A stretch of DNA of 8,203 nt from Betaproteobacteria bacterium (GCA_028868235.1 JAGWUW010000099.1:1-8203); one strand, 5' to 3'. Positions 1-7,595 are shown, numbered from the stretch's first letter. Made by a program: numbers and translations. The notes: generated by a model from the sequence alone, not told the origin.

Positions 1-1482
1 GGGCAGATGCAGCCAGGCGTTGGTCTGTATGATGCGGCCAGCCGCTAGTGGGCCGGCGAGCAGGGCGTCGAAGGCCGGCCGGGCGAGGGTGGGGAGGGTC
101 AGGCGGCGCAGGCGGTCGCGTTCGACTCCCGGCATGTCCGGGGTGCGTTCATGTTCGGCGGCGAGGGCGTAAAGCAGTCGTGCTTCCAGCCCTTGCCAGT
201 TGCAGGCCGAGAATGCCGTATTGCCGACCAGCCGCAGGCCGAGTCGCTCGCTGATGGCCTGCAAAGAGGCGGTATTGAGATTGCGGTTGACAGCGTAGGC
301 ATCGAGTTCGATCCCGGCTGCTTGCTGGGCCGTGGCTAGTTGCAGTGCGGTGGCCGGATTGTCGTCAGCCAGTGCTGCCAGCATGGCCAGGCGTTCCGGG
401 CTGCGTTTCTTGCGCGTCGGTGGAAAGATGTCGAGCACACGCCCGCCGCCAATGGTGTGGCGGGCCGAGGCATCGCGCAGGATGAATCGGTCGCCGGCCA
501 GCGTACCGATGTCGCGCTCCAGCGCGATCTGCGCCCACTGTTCGCCGCCAGGGGCAATCTCATCGGCACCGAGTAGGGCGACGCGGGCAGGGACGTTTTC
601 GGCACCCAGATGGAGATGGACTTGCGTCCAGTGCTTGAGCGGTGGCTGGCCGAGCAGGACGCGGAGCGTGGCGTCGAAGCGGTGTGTCGGTGCGTGCAGC
701 GATGGTGCGAGCAGCCACATGCCGCGTTCGACTTCAGCCTTTTCGATGCCTGCCAGCGCCAGGGCGATACGTTGGCCGGCATGGCCGGATTCGGATGGTG
801 TGTCCTGCACACGCAGGCTACGGACGCGGACCGGCTTTCCTACCGGGGAGAGCAGCAACTGGTCGCCGACCTTTACTGCGCCGGAAAAAGCGGTGCCGGT
901 GATGACCGTACCGACGCCGGAAAGCGTGAAGCAGCGGTCGATGGCGAGGCGGAAGCTACCCCGCTGGCTGTGTTCGCCGATTTGCGCTGCCATTTGATTG
1001 AGATGCGCGCGTAGCGCAGCGATGCCGTCGCCAGTGACGGCGGCAACCGGGAATACGGGGGCGGCGGCCAGTCCTGTGCCGGCGAGTAAGTCGGCGATTT
1101 CGGATATGGCTTTGGCCCGGCGCTCCGGCGATACGGCGTCGATCTTGGTCAGCGCCACGGCACCCTGGCGAATGCCGAGTAGTTCGACGATGTCGAGGTG
1201 CTCGCAGGTTTGTGGCATGGGGCCATCGTCGGCAGCGATGACGAGCAGTGCGAAATCGATGCCGGTGGCGCCGGCTAGCATGTTGTGGATCAGCTTTTCA
1301 TGGCCGGGCACGTCGATGAAGCCGAGCGTTCCGCCGGTTGGCAGCGGTGTGTAGGCGTAGCCGAGATCGAGCGTGATGCCGCGGGCCTTTTCTTCCTTCA
1401 GGCGATCGCAATCGACGCCGGTCAGCGCTTTGACTAGCGTGGTCTTGCCATGGTCGATGTGGCCGGCGGTGCCGATGATCAT
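1..1482 (-). CDS. selB: Selenocysteine-specific translation elongation factor SelB (C-terminus cut by window edge)
   Basis: SelB is a cytoplasmic GTPase that carries Sec-tRNA(Sec) to the ribosome at UGA codons marked by a SECIS hairpin. The frame is open from ATG at 1482 to base 1 and gives 494 residues. The GTPase motifs are intact: GHIDHGKT (residues 7-14), RGITLDLG (34-41, switch I), DVPGHE (57-62) and TKID (112-115). An EF-Tu-like domain II starts near [13 protein letters not shown] (190-202). A third barrel ends at [19 protein letters not shown] (333-351), the SelB form of this motif. Winged-helix sequence follows from about residue 370 and reaches a WLHLP motif at the edge. E. coli SelB has 614 residues, so roughly 120 C-terminal residues, including the SECIS-binding end, are probably outside. 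The start lies 4 bases after the upstream stop with no clear Shine-Dalgarno sequence, suggesting translational coupling. No frameshift was found when I translated the whole stretch. Confidence 0.96.
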   Translation of the reverse strand, partial: MIIGTAGHIDHGKTTLVKALTGVDCDRLKEEKARGITLDLGYAYTPLPTGGTLGFIDVPGHEKLIHNMLAGATGIDFALLVIAADDGPMPQTCEHLDIVELLGIRQGAVALTKIDAVSPERRAKAISEIADLLAGTGLAAAPVFPVAAVTGDGIAALRAHLNQMAAQIGEHSQRGSFRLAIDRCFTLSGVGTVITGTAFSGAVKVGDQLLLSPVGKPVRVRSLRVQDTPSESGHAGQRIALALAGIEKAEVERGMWLLAPSLHAPTHRFDATLRVLLGQPPLKHWTQVHLHLGAENVPARVALLGADEIAPGGEQWAQIALERDIGTLAGDRFILRDASARHTIGGGRVLDIFPPTRKKRSPERLAMLAALADDNPATALQLATAQQAAGIELDAYAVNRNLNTASLQAISERLGLRLVGNTAFSACNWQGLEARLLYALAAEHERTPDMPGVERDRLRRLTLPTLARPAFDALLAGPLAAGRIIQTNAWLHLP

Positions 1483-1486
1483 GCTG

Positions 1487-2038
1487 TCAGTCGGCTAGGA
1501 AAAAGGTGCTGGCCTGGGCCAGGGCGGTTTCGTCGGCGAGCACCGCATCCGGCGCGCCACCCTTGCCCCACAGGGGTTGCTGCCACTGCATGCCGAGGAA
1601 CTCGGCGCACAGGCGATAGCTGTCCAGCATCGGCTGCGCCTTTTCCCGGTTACCGCTGGTGGCGATGACCCACAGGCGCTTACCAGCCATCTGTACCTTA
1701 AAGTCGAGGCCCGGCACGCGTAACCAGGCGCTCCAGTGGTCAAGGTAGGTTTTCAGCGATGATGGAATGGAAAACCAATACACCGGGGAGACGAAAACCA
1801 GATCGGTCGCTGCCAGGGTGGCGTCGAGCATGGCCTTGGCGTCAGCCATCGGCATCGGGTAGGTGCCGGCGGTATGGCGTAGGTCCACGAAGGGCGGTAG
1901 TTCGAGATCGGCCAACTTGCACCAGGTCTGCCCCGTGCCGGCCGGCAAACCAGCAGCTGCGCGTCGGGCTAGGGTTTCGGTATTGCCTACGTGACCGGGC
2001 TCACGGGTGCTGGCGTTGAGGAAGAGGAAGTGGGACAT
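1487..2038 (-). CDS. Flavodoxin-fold NAD(P)H-dependent oxidoreductase (FMN reductase / quinone reductase family)
   Basis: The product is a 183-residue cytoplasmic protein with the flavodoxin-like fold used by NAD(P)H:quinone and FMN reductases. It opens with a hydrophobic first strand, SHFLFLNAS (2-10), and a phosphate-binding loop, [11 protein letters not shown] (10-20). [17 protein letters not shown] (84-100) is the flavin-contacting strand and helix typical of the family, and IATSGN (125-130) is the second flavin loop. Substrate cannot be told from sequence. The frame can be extended to an ATG at 2074, but that adds 12 residues before the first strand and would put the ribosome binding site inside a hairpin, so I chose 2038. 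Neither start has a good Shine-Dalgarno sequence. It sits 73 bases after the FccB-like gene and 4 bases before selB, so it is probably co-transcribed with selB. Its role in a selenium/formate cluster is unknown. Confidence 0.85.
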   Translation of the reverse strand: MSHFLFLNASTREPGHVGNTETLARRAAAGLPAGTGQTWCKLADLELPPFVDLRHTAGTYPMPMADAKAMLDATLAATDLVFVSPVYWFSIPSSLKTYLDHWSAWLRVPGLDFKVQMAGKRLWVIATSGNREKAQPMLDSYRLCAEFLGMQWQQPLWGKGGAPDAVLADETALAQASTFFLAD

Positions 2039-2059
2039 GGCGAAGAGGAGGGGGCAAAA

Positions 2060-2065
2060 AGTATA
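2060..2065 (-). promoter_or_regulatory. Possible -10 box upstream of the flavodoxin-fold gene
   Basis: On the minus strand the hexamer TATACT matches the sigma-70 -10 consensus at five of six positions and lies in an AT-rich patch unusual for this window. Transcription would start about 14 bases before the ATG at 2038. No convincing -35 box is found 16-18 bases upstream, where the hairpin arm lies. This is a weak candidate. Confidence 0.2.
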
Positions 2066-2074
2066 TTTTGACAT

Positions 2075-2103
2075 GCCCCTGCGCCGATGAGATCAGCAGG
2101 GGC
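2075..2103 (-). terminator. Strong stem-loop after the FccB-like gene, possible terminator
   Basis: An 8-bp perfect inverted repeat, GCCCCTGC (2075-2082) and GCAGGGGC (2096-2103), encloses a 13-base loop that can itself form a 3-bp GAT/ATC stem. It starts 8 bases past the stop codon at 2112-2114. On the minus strand the following bases are AT-rich with a TTTTT run (2056-2060), but this run starts 14 bases after the stem rather than directly, so termination may be partial. It could also protect the 3' end of the upstream mRNA. Confidence 0.5.
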
Positions 2104-2111
2104 GCAGTCGG

Positions 2112-3446
2112 TCAGCCGAACATGTCCTCGTACATGCGGCCGGCCCAGGCGAAGTCCTCGGTCACCACCTCGGCACGGCGCAGGTTGTCGTCATCCTGGT
2201 CCTGGACGATGACGCCCTTGTCGTTGACCCAGTACTTGAAGCGGACAGCAATATCTTCGCGCGGCTCGGTATTGACCATCATGAAGCACAGGTTGTCCGG
2301 CAGCGCGTACTTGGGTTCGCGGCCCTTGACGCGTTCGCTGATGTATTTGGCAACGATCTTGGCGTGGGCGTTGGCGACGTGACCGGCTTTGGGGTAGAAG
2401 CGGAACAGCGGCGAAACGACGCCGACCGAGTCGCCGATCACGTAGGTATCCGGGTCATCCTTCATGTTCAGCATGAAGGGATCGACGCCGGCCCAGCCGG
2501 TGGGCTTGCCTTCCTCGTTCTTGCCGATCACGCCGGCCTTCCATGCCATGTCGCCGGCCTGGTGCGGGGCCATCAGGATGGAATGATCGAAGCGGAAATC
2601 GCCGACGGCGGTCTTGATCTTCTTGTTGAACGGATCGACTTCCTGGATGACGGCTTTGGGGACATAGACGATCTGGTCGGCGTACAGCTCGCGGAAGGCA
2701 TCCTGGAAGCCGCCGGTGATTGGCGCCGGGCTCGGCTTAGGGTCGAGGATGGTGATCTTGCCCTTGATCTTGCGCTGCTTGAACAGGCCGGCGATCAGGC
2801 AGGCGCGCTCGTAGGGCGAGGGGGGGCAGCGGTGTGGCGGCGGCGGCAGGGTCATCACCAGATCGCCACCGGTGAAGTTCTGGATGCTTTGCTTCAACCG
2901 GAAGTGCTCGGCATTCGGGATGTAGGCCGCCGGGAACATGGCCCTGGTGTAGTCGGCCGCCTTGCGGTCGTTGCCGAACCAGGCCTCGTAGTGGTAGCGG
3001 ATGCCACTGCCGAGGATCAGGTAGTCGTAATCGATCCAGCCTTGGGCGGTGATGACGCGTTTCTTCTCGCGCTCGAAGGCGGTGACTTCGGTCTGGATGA
3101 AGGTGTAGCCATACTTCTGGGCGACCGGGAGGTAGCTGAAGGTGAGGAACTGGGTATCAACCACATCGACCAGCCACTTGTTGCTCATCGGGCAGGAGAA
3201 GAATACCGGGTTGCGTTCGAGCAGCACGATGTCGAGCGTCGGGTCCAGTTGGCGTAGGTGCTTGGCGGCAGTGACGCCGCCCCAACCGCCGCCGCAGATG
3301 ACAACGCGCCTGCCGGTGGCCTTCGGCAGCAGCGGGTCTGAGTGCATGTTGATCAGGAACGGTAGCGGGCTAGTCGGTGCGGCGAAGCTGGCTGTCGCCC
3401 CCAGCGCGGCGCCGGCAGCAAGAAATTGTCTTCGGTTGAAGGTCAT
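2112..3446 (-). CDS. fccB: Tat-exported FCSD-family flavoprotein (flavocytochrome c sulfide dehydrogenase flavoprotein subunit-like)
   Basis: This 444-residue protein resembles FccB, the FAD subunit of periplasmic flavocytochrome c sulfide dehydrogenase, which oxidises sulfide and passes electrons to a cytochrome c. The N-terminus has a twin-arginine signal, NRRQFL (4-9), followed by an Ala-rich stretch and a likely cleavage near residue 23. The FAD-binding Rossmann motif is GGGWGG (52-57). FFSCPMSN (82-89) aligns with the FccB cysteine that holds FAD covalently (Cys42 of the Allochromatium enzyme), here C85. PPHRCPPSPYERA (203-215) and DNLCF (384-388) supply C207 and C387, matching the redox-active Cys161/Cys337 pair. 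YVIGDS (335-340) is the second FAD motif, and the C-terminus ends in the typical DMFG. A GGAGA ribosome binding site (3454-3458) supports the start. No cytochrome c gene lies in the window. The substrate is inferred from family membership; a non-sulfide substrate is possible. Confidence 0.88.
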   Translation of the reverse strand: MTFNRRQFLAAGAALGATASFAAPTSPLPFLINMHSDPLLPKATGRRVVICGGGWGGVTAAKHLRQLDPTLDIVLLERNPVFFSCPMSNKWLVDVVDTQFLTFSYLPVAQKYGYTFIQTEVTAFEREKKRVITAQGWIDYDYLILGSGIRYHYEAWFGNDRKAADYTRAMFPAAYIPNAEHFRLKQSIQNFTGGDLVMTLPPPPHRCPPSPYERACLIAGLFKQRKIKGKITILDPKPSPAPITGGFQDAFRELYADQIVYVPKAVIQEVDPFNKKIKTAVGDFRFDHSILMAPHQAGDMAWKAGVIGKNEEGKPTGWAGVDPFMLNMKDDPDTYVIGDSVGVVSPLFRFYPKAGHVANAHAKIVAKYISERVKGREPKYALPDNLCFMMVNTEPREDIAVRFKYWVNDKGVIVQDQDDDNLRRAEVVTEDFAWAGRMYEDMFG

Positions 3447-3453
3447 GTTGTCG

Positions 3454-3458
3454 TCTCC
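3454..3458 (-). promoter_or_regulatory. Ribosome binding site of the FccB-like gene
   Basis: GGAGA on the minus strand lies 7 bases before the ATG at 3446. It supports that start, which is also needed to include the twin-arginine signal peptide. Confidence 0.6.
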
Positions 3459-3476
3459 ATTTGATAAGCCATCCGG

Positions 3477-3567
3477 GCACGGAGATGCACGGATTTACGG
3501 GGGGGGCGCTGTTTCTAGCGCGGGTGAGGACGGCAGGCGGTACGCAGACCACCGTGCGAGGCCGTGC
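3477..3567. repeat. Symmetric set of four GCACGG/CCGTGC repeats in the selA-fccB gap
   Basis: Two GCACGG copies (3477-3482 and 3487-3492) repeat at a 10-base period. Two reverse-complement copies, CCGTGC (3552-3557 and 3562-3567), also repeat at a 10-base period and abut the selA stop codon. The two blocks face each other across 59 bases. In RNA they could form two 6-bp helices separated by a 4x4 internal loop; in DNA they could be paired operator half-sites. A smaller stem-loop (3506-3521) and an 8-base G run (3499-3506) lie between them. The pattern is directly visible; its function is not known. Confidence 0.5.
3506..3521. other. Small stem-loop in the selA-fccB gap
   Basis: GCGCT (3506-3510) and AGCGC (3517-3521) form a 5-bp stem with a 6-base loop. 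On the minus strand it is followed by a C run rather than a T run, so it does not look like an intrinsic terminator. It lies inside the larger GCACGG repeat arrangement. Confidence 0.3.
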
Positions 3568-4965
3568 TCAGAATTTCAGGTCGTGCAGTTGGTCGACGAA
3601 GCGCGCTTCGTCTTTCGCCTCCAGGCAACGCAGATCGAGATGGAACGCGTCGTCGCGGATATAGCCTATGACAGGAGTTGGCAGGCCACGGAAAGTGGCT
3701 TCGATGGCGATCAGGGCCTTGCCCGGTTTCTTCGCCAGCGGGCGGCAGACCAGTGCCACCGAAGGCAGGCGCTCGACGGGCAAGGCGCCACTGCCGATCT
3801 GGCTGCTGCAGGTTTCGACATTAACCGTAGCTTGGCTGGCGAGGGCGGCTCGCATGGTTGGGAGCACTCGCTCGGCAGTGGCGGAGATGTTCTCCACCGG
3901 TCGAGTCAGCAGGCGAAGGGTGGGCAGGCGCGCCGCCAGGCGGTCCGGGTCGCGGTAAAGGTGCAGGGTCGCTTCGAGTGCAGCCAACGTAGTCTTGCCG
4001 ACACGCAGGGCGCGCTTCAGCGGATTTTTCTTGATCCTGGCGATCAGGTCCTTGCGGCCGACGATCAGGCCGGCCTGCGGGCCACCAAGCAGCTTGTCGC
4101 CGGAGAAGGTGACGATGTCGGCGCCGGCGGCCAGCGCCTGTTGCGGCGTCGGTTCCGGCGGCAGGCCGTAGGCGGCGAAGTCGGTCAGCGTGCCGCTGCC
4201 GAGATCGACCACGAAGGGCAGGCCAGCGGCGTGGGCGATATCGGCCACGACCTTTTCATCGACCGACTTGGTGAAGCCGGTGACCGCGTAGTTGCTCGTG
4301 TGTATCTTCATCAGCAAGGCCGTTTTCGGGCCGATGGCTTCGGCGTAGTCCTTTTCGTGTGTACGGTTGGTGGTGCCGATTTCGTGCAGACGCACTTGGG
4401 CGCGACGCATCACGTCGGGGATGCGAAAGGCACCGCCGATCTCGACCAGCTCACCGCGCGAGACGACGGCTTCCTTACCTTGGGCCAGCGCATTCAGGGT
4501 GAGCAGCACAGCGGCAGCGTTGTTGTTGACGATGGTAGCGGTGACGTCTGGCGAGCCACCGGCAACAATTTCGGCAAGCAGGCCAGAGACGAGGTCGTCG
4601 CGGTCACCCCGGCCGCCGGAGGCGAGGTCATATTCCAGTGCGCAGGGAGCGCGGGCGGCGTCCACCATCATGGCGATAGCTTCCTCGGCCAGTTGGGCAC
4701 GGCCGAGATTGGTGTGCAGCACGGTGCCGGTCAGGTTGATCACCGGACGCAGGTTGGCGCGCCCGGCATCATCGGCACGTCGGCGTATGGCGGCCAGTAG
4801 GGCGCTTTCATCAGGGAGCGGTAGCCCATGTTTCAGGCCTTCGCGGGCGGCAGCGAGTTCGGCCCGGACGCAGCCGGTGACTAGCTGGCGGCCGTGGTTT
4901 TCGATTAGGTCGGCGAGTTGCTGCAGGACGCGGTCAACCGCGGGAAGACGTTTGTTTTCGTTCAT
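3568..4965 (-). CDS. selA: L-seryl-tRNA(Sec) selenium transferase (selenocysteine synthase) SelA
   Basis: SelA is a pyridoxal-phosphate enzyme that converts seryl-tRNA(Sec) to selenocysteyl-tRNA(Sec) using selenophosphate, in the cytoplasm. The 465-residue product is close to E. coli SelA (463). It starts with the conserved LPAVDRVL (7-14). Family blocks follow in order: [17 protein letters not shown] (73-89), [11 protein letters not shown] (145-155), [19 protein letters not shown] (167-185), GTTNRTH (197-203), HTSNY (222-226) and DLGSG (254-258). [14 protein letters not shown] of E. coli appears here as [14 protein letters not shown] (286-299), with the PLP lysine at 291. The C-terminus has PVIGYI and LDLRCLE as in E. 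coli. I chose ATG at 4965 over an in-frame GTG at 4974, because that GTG is part of a GGTGA ribosome binding site (4971-4975) 5 bases before the ATG. It follows fdhE by 45 bases and ends in TGA. Confidence 0.97.
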   Translation of the reverse strand: MNENKRLPAVDRVLQQLADLIENHGRQLVTGCVRAELAAAREGLKHGLPLPDESALLAAIRRRADDAGRANLRPVINLTGTVLHTNLGRAQLAEEAIAMMVDAARAPCALEYDLASGGRGDRDDLVSGLLAEIVAGGSPDVTATIVNNNAAAVLLTLNALAQGKEAVVSRGELVEIGGAFRIPDVMRRAQVRLHEIGTTNRTHEKDYAEAIGPKTALLMKIHTSNYAVTGFTKSVDEKVVADIAHAAGLPFVVDLGSGTLTDFAAYGLPPEPTPQQALAAGADIVTFSGDKLLGGPQAGLIVGRKDLIARIKKNPLKRALRVGKTTLAALEATLHLYRDPDRLAARLPTLRLLTRPVENISATAERVLPTMRAALASQATVNVETCSSQIGSGALPVERLPSVALVCRPLAKKPGKALIAIEATFRGLPTPVIGYIRDDAFHLDLRCLEAKDEARFVDQLHDLKF

Positions 4966-4970
4966 GGCTT

Positions 4971-4975
4971 TCACC
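4971..4975 (-). promoter_or_regulatory. Ribosome binding site that decides the selA start
   Basis: GGTGA on the minus strand is complementary to the 16S rRNA tail and sits 5 bases before ATG at 4965. The alternative upstream GTG start (4974) overlaps this site, so it is unlikely to be used. Confidence 0.5.
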
Positions 4976-5010
4976 CGAACCGGGCAGAAAGGTGGAGGGA
5001 ATGGCTTATT

Positions 5011-5922
5011 TCAGCCGCTGTGGGCGCCGATCAGCAACAGATTGGGACCAGAGCGCTCGTAGCCGGCCTCGTCGACCAGCATGTCGAGGGGCAGCGTGGC
5101 CAGGTCGTCGGCGACCGGATCGACCTTGGGGTCTTTTTCCTGATAGACGATCTTCAGGTAGCTCTTGCAGGCATCGCAGGTTTCTGCACGGACGGCACCC
5201 TTGCTGCCTTCGATTTCGTGTAGTGCGACTGCCTTGTCGGTGTCGCAGGTGGTGCAGGTGGCCCGCGATGCGTTCCACTCGGTGTTGCACAGTGAGCAGT
5301 GCAGGTAGCGCAGGTTGTTGATGGTTGCGCCCAGACGCACCACGCTGGCGACCGGAAGGCTGCCGCAGCAGGGGCAGACACCATGGGAGTCCAGTTTTTG
5401 CAGATGCGAGGCATCGAGTTGGCTGGCCAGTTGAGTAAAGACGACTTGCAGTGCGGCGGCAACAAAAGGCAGTTGAGAGGCACAGGCCATATCCGGTTCG
5501 CCCTTGAGCAGCATGTCGGCCAGGCGTTCGAGTTCATCATCGGAGGCGGCGAACAGGTTTTTCAGCGTGCCTTGGGCAGCATCCGGCGCCTCGGTATCCA
5601 GGCGTTGGGCCAGTTGCTGTAGGGCAAAGCGCCATGCTACAGGGCGCTGCAGAGAAGAAGCATTAAGCGGTGGCATGCCGTGGATGCGGGCCTGTTCGAG
5701 AGCCACGTCATCCGGCAGGGGGAGGGGCGGCAAGCCCCTCATGATTTCGTGCTGGGCCTGGCTGATCCGGCTCAGGAAGGACAGCCATTCACCCAGGCTA
5801 TGGTTGTCAGCCAGGCGGGCGAAGCGGTCGGCGCGGTCAGCGAACAGCGAGGTGGTGACCGGCAGCAGGATGGGAGCGGCTTCTTCGGCCGGCGGGTGGA
5901 AGTCGATCGGTTGGTTTTGCAT
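5011..5922 (-). CDS. fdhE: Formate dehydrogenase accessory protein FdhE
   Basis: FdhE is a cytoplasmic metal-binding protein needed for active respiratory formate dehydrogenases; in E. coli it interacts with the catalytic subunit. The product has 303 residues (E. coli FdhE about 309). The N-terminal half is helical and includes the conserved RFARLAD (33-39) and a proline-rich LPPLPLP (64-70). The C-terminal half carries the rubredoxin-like cysteine pairs that define the family: CPCCGS (183-188), CSLC (209-212), CTTC (223-226) and CDAC (249-252). All are present. RYLHCSLC and the following WN are very close to the known proteins. It lies downstream of the formate dehydrogenase structural genes, beyond a probable terminator, and 45 bases before selA, so fdhE and selA are probably one transcript. 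No strong ribosome binding site precedes the ATG at 5922. Confidence 0.95.
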   Translation of the reverse strand: MQNQPIDFHPPAEEAAPILLPVTTSLFADRADRFARLADNHSLGEWLSFLSRISQAQHEIMRGLPPLPLPDDVALEQARIHGMPPLNASSLQRPVAWRFALQQLAQRLDTEAPDAAQGTLKNLFAASDDELERLADMLLKGEPDMACASQLPFVAAALQVVFTQLASQLDASHLQKLDSHGVCPCCGSLPVASVVRLGATINNLRYLHCSLCNTEWNASRATCTTCDTDKAVALHEIEGSKGAVRAETCDACKSYLKIVYQEKDPKVDPVADDLATLPLDMLVDEAGYERSGPNLLLIGAHSG

Positions 5923-5962
5923 GAAGTGCGGTGATTCCGGTTACGTGCTGGGCGAGTATGGC

Positions 5963-6002
5963 AAAAAACAGGGGGGTGCGGAATGTTTCCCGCAGAGCCC
6001 CC
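5963..6002 (-). terminator. Probable intrinsic terminator or attenuator between the formate dehydrogenase genes and fdhE
   Basis: On the minus strand GGGGG (6002-5998), a 3-base bulge CTC, then TGCGGGA, loop AACA, TTCCGCA and CCCCCC form a GC-rich stem of about 12 bp including one G-T pair. It is followed two bases later by TTTTTT (5968-5963). This is the normal layout of a Rho-independent terminator for transcripts coming from the formate dehydrogenase genes. It lies about 40 bases before the fdhE start, so fdhE would need read-through or a promoter very close to or inside this element. Confidence 0.65.
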
Positions 6003-6037
6003 GAAGACGCAAGGTAAAACGTTTGTCCGTCATGGCT

Positions 6038-6058
6038 TCCCCGGGATATTCCCGAGGA
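6038..6058 (-). other. Stem-loop just after the cytochrome b subunit gene
   Basis: TCCcCGGGA and TCCCGaGGA form an inverted repeat with a TAT spacer (6047-6049), 8 pairs and one mismatch. It begins 12 bases past the stop codon at 6071-6073 and has no T run after it. It may protect the 3' end of the formate dehydrogenase mRNA. It lies in the 148-base gap before fdhE together with the terminator-like element; I see no supported gene in this gap. Confidence 0.4.
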
Positions 6059-6070
6059 GGCGACGGAGGG

Positions 6071-6691
6071 TTACTTGCCCGTGACCTGGCGGTACCAGCC
6101 ACGGTGGTGTTGCTTGGCCCAGGCGCGGGTTACCGTGCCATACCACATGGCGCGGATGGTGCCCTTGACCCAGATGGCGGCATAGACGTGGACCATGATC
6201 AGACCGATCATCACGGCGCCGGCTGCAGCGTGAATCACGGCGCCCATGCGGACGAGCGAGATGTCGAAGCCGAAGTAGGCGCGCCAGATCAGGATACCCG
6301 ATACCGACATCAGCAGCATGCACACGGCGAGTGCCCAGAACATGACTTTCTGGCCGCCGTTGTACTTGCCCTGTTCCGGCATGTCGTGGTCGTTGCCATC
6401 CACCATGTTCTTCGCCTTGGCCAGCCATTCCTTGTCCGCCGGCGTCATCTTGTTCAGATGCTTGAAGCGGAAGTACAGCCCGAGGAAGGACAACGCCATC
6501 AGCATCCCGAGGAAGGGGTGGATGATGCGGGCCCAGACCGGGCCGCCGAACAGCTGTGTGAGCGGGAAGAAGGCCGGGTGGAAGAAGGCCAGACCGGATA
6601 GCGCGAGCAGGATGAAACTGATGCCCACTACCCAGTGATTGGCCCGCTCGGACGCGTTATAGCGTTGCAGGTCTTTCGGATCGCGGATCAT
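6071..6691 (-). CDS. fdnI: Formate dehydrogenase cytochrome b556 (gamma) subunit
   Basis: This is the membrane anchor of the respiratory formate dehydrogenase (FdnI/FdoI family). It holds two hemes b and reduces quinone. It has 206 residues, close to the family length (E. coli FdnI 217). Four hydrophobic helices are visible at about residues 20-38, 54-75, 116-136 and 150-174. The expected heme-ligand histidines are present: RANHW (H19), IIHPF (H58), AVIHAAAG (H154) and VHVYAAIW (H168). The family signature [16 protein letters not shown] (177-192) lies near the C-terminus, followed by the short cytoplasmic tail. Its ATG overlaps the TGA of the beta subunit by four bases (ATGA), and a GGAGGA ribosome binding site (6698-6703) lies inside the preceding gene, so the two are translationally coupled. 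Whether it is the FdnI or FdoI type cannot be decided. Confidence 0.95.
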   Translation of the reverse strand: MIRDPKDLQRYNASERANHWVVGISFILLALSGLAFFHPAFFPLTQLFGGPVWARIIHPFLGMLMALSFLGLYFRFKHLNKMTPADKEWLAKAKNMVDGNDHDMPEQGKYNGGQKVMFWALAVCMLLMSVSGILIWRAYFGFDISLVRMGAVIHAAAGAVMIGLIMVHVYAAIWVKGTIRAMWYGTVTRAWAKQHHRGWYRQVTGK

Positions 6692-7584
6692 TTGGCTTCC
6701 TCCTTGTCTTCACGTTCGATCTCGTCCTCGATCTCCTTCGAGACCTCGTTCGGACCCTTGGTGACGTAGTGGAACAGGCTGCCCAGGGCAACGCCGGCCA
6801 GGGCCAGCGTGGCGAGCGGCTTGGTGAAGCCTTTCCACAACGAGACCAGCGGGCTGATCGACGGGTTGGCCGGCAGGCCAGCGTACAGGTTCGGCTGGTC
6901 GGCATGGTGCAGCACGTACATGACGTGCGTGCCGCCAACGCCTTCCGGGTCATAGAGGCCGGCCTTGTCGTAACCGCGTTCCTTGAGGTCGGCAATCCGT
7001 TTCTCGGCGTAGTCCTTCATGTCCTCCTTGGCACCGAACTGGATGGCGCCGGTCGGACAAGCTTTGGCGCAGGCCGGAGCCTGGTTGACTGCCACCCGAT
7101 CCGAACACAGCGTGCACTTGTAGGCTTTGCTGTCCTTCTGCGAAATGCGTGGCACGTTGAACGGGCAACCTGTCACGCAATAACCGCAGCCGATACAGCT
7201 TTCCTGATGGAAATCCACGATGCCGTTGCTGTACTGGATGATGGCGCCCGGCGACGGACAAGCCTTCAGGCAGCCGGGGTCGGAACAGTGCATGCAGCCG
7301 TCCTTGCGGATCAGCCATTCCAGCTTGTTGTTCTGCTCCGTCTCGGTGAAGCGCATGACAGTCCACGCATCGGCCGACAAGTCGACCGGGTTGTCGTAGA
7401 CGCCGACGCAGTTGCCCACGTCCCCGCGGATATCGTTCCATTCAATACAGGCTGCGGTACAAGCCTTGCAGCCAATACAGGTGGAAACATCGATCAGCTT
7501 GGCGATTTCGACCGTATGCCGCACTTGCGTGGACGGCGTCGTGGTCGCGGAGCGCTGTTTGATGTCTAGCGATTGCAGTGCCAT
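6688..7584 (-). CDS. fdnH: Formate dehydrogenase iron-sulfur (beta) subunit
   Basis: This 298-residue subunit (FdnH/FdoH, also called FdxH) wires electrons from the periplasmic catalytic subunit to the cytochrome b subunit. Four 4Fe-4S cysteine sets are intact: C36/C39/C42/C46, C97/C100/C105/C109, C130/C133/C136/C140, and C157/C160/C172/C176. The sequence is very close to E. coli FdnH, for example [11 protein letters not shown] (32-42), [11 protein letters not shown] (61-71) and [15 protein letters not shown] (217-231). [10 protein letters not shown] (248-257) leads into a single C-terminal transmembrane helix (about 255-274), then a short acidic tail. As in the family, there is no cleavable signal peptide; export would be with the Tat-targeted alpha subunit. 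The start at 7584 has GGGGAG 5 bases upstream and lies 11 bases after the alpha-subunit stop. Confidence 0.97.
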   Translation of the reverse strand: MALQSLDIKQRSATTTPSTQVRHTVEIAKLIDVSTCIGCKACTAACIEWNDIRGDVGNCVGVYDNPVDLSADAWTVMRFTETEQNNKLEWLIRKDGCMHCSDPGCLKACPSPGAIIQYSNGIVDFHQESCIGCGYCVTGCPFNVPRISQKDSKAYKCTLCSDRVAVNQAPACAKACPTGAIQFGAKEDMKDYAEKRIADLKERGYDKAGLYDPEGVGGTHVMYVLHHADQPNLYAGLPANPSISPLVSLWKGFTKPLATLALAGVALGSLFHYVTKGPNEVSKEIEDEIEREDKEEAK

Positions 7585-7595
7585 ATCAGCTCCCC

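Noticed and set aside
2039..2074. Longer start (ATG at 2074) for the flavodoxin-fold gene
   Set aside because: The extra 12 residues precede the first strand of the fold, and the ribosome binding region would lie inside a stable hairpin.
2068..2096. TTGACA on the plus strand (2068-2073) as a -35 box of a divergent promoter
   Set aside because: No acceptable -10 box lies 16-18 bases downstream, and no plus-strand gene follows.
3499..3506. Eight-base G run as a possible assembly error or phase-variation tract
   Set aside because: It is in a non-coding gap, so it shifts no reading frame. It could only matter by changing promoter or repeat spacing, for which there is no evidence.
3370..3567. 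Open frame of 65 codons after the selA UGA, suggesting selenocysteine read-through of selA
   Set aside because: SelA already has its full family length and ends normally after its last conserved block. The extension is low-complexity and Arg/Pro-rich and runs into the signal-peptide region of the next gene in another frame.
3142..4800. 552-codon open frame on the plus strand across selA and the FccB-like gene
   Set aside because: It lies antisense to two strongly conserved genes, its translation has no recognisable domain, and it arises from the GC-rich third-position bias. The same applies to the long plus-strand frames at 2364-3257, 5504-6601 and 6769-7569.
5941..6033. Possible 30-residue minus-strand small gene between fdnI and fdhE (ATG at 6033, TAA at 5941)
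   Set aside because: It overlaps the terminator-like hairpin and its T run, has only a weak ribosome binding site, and its translation resembles nothing known. It is more simply explained as chance.
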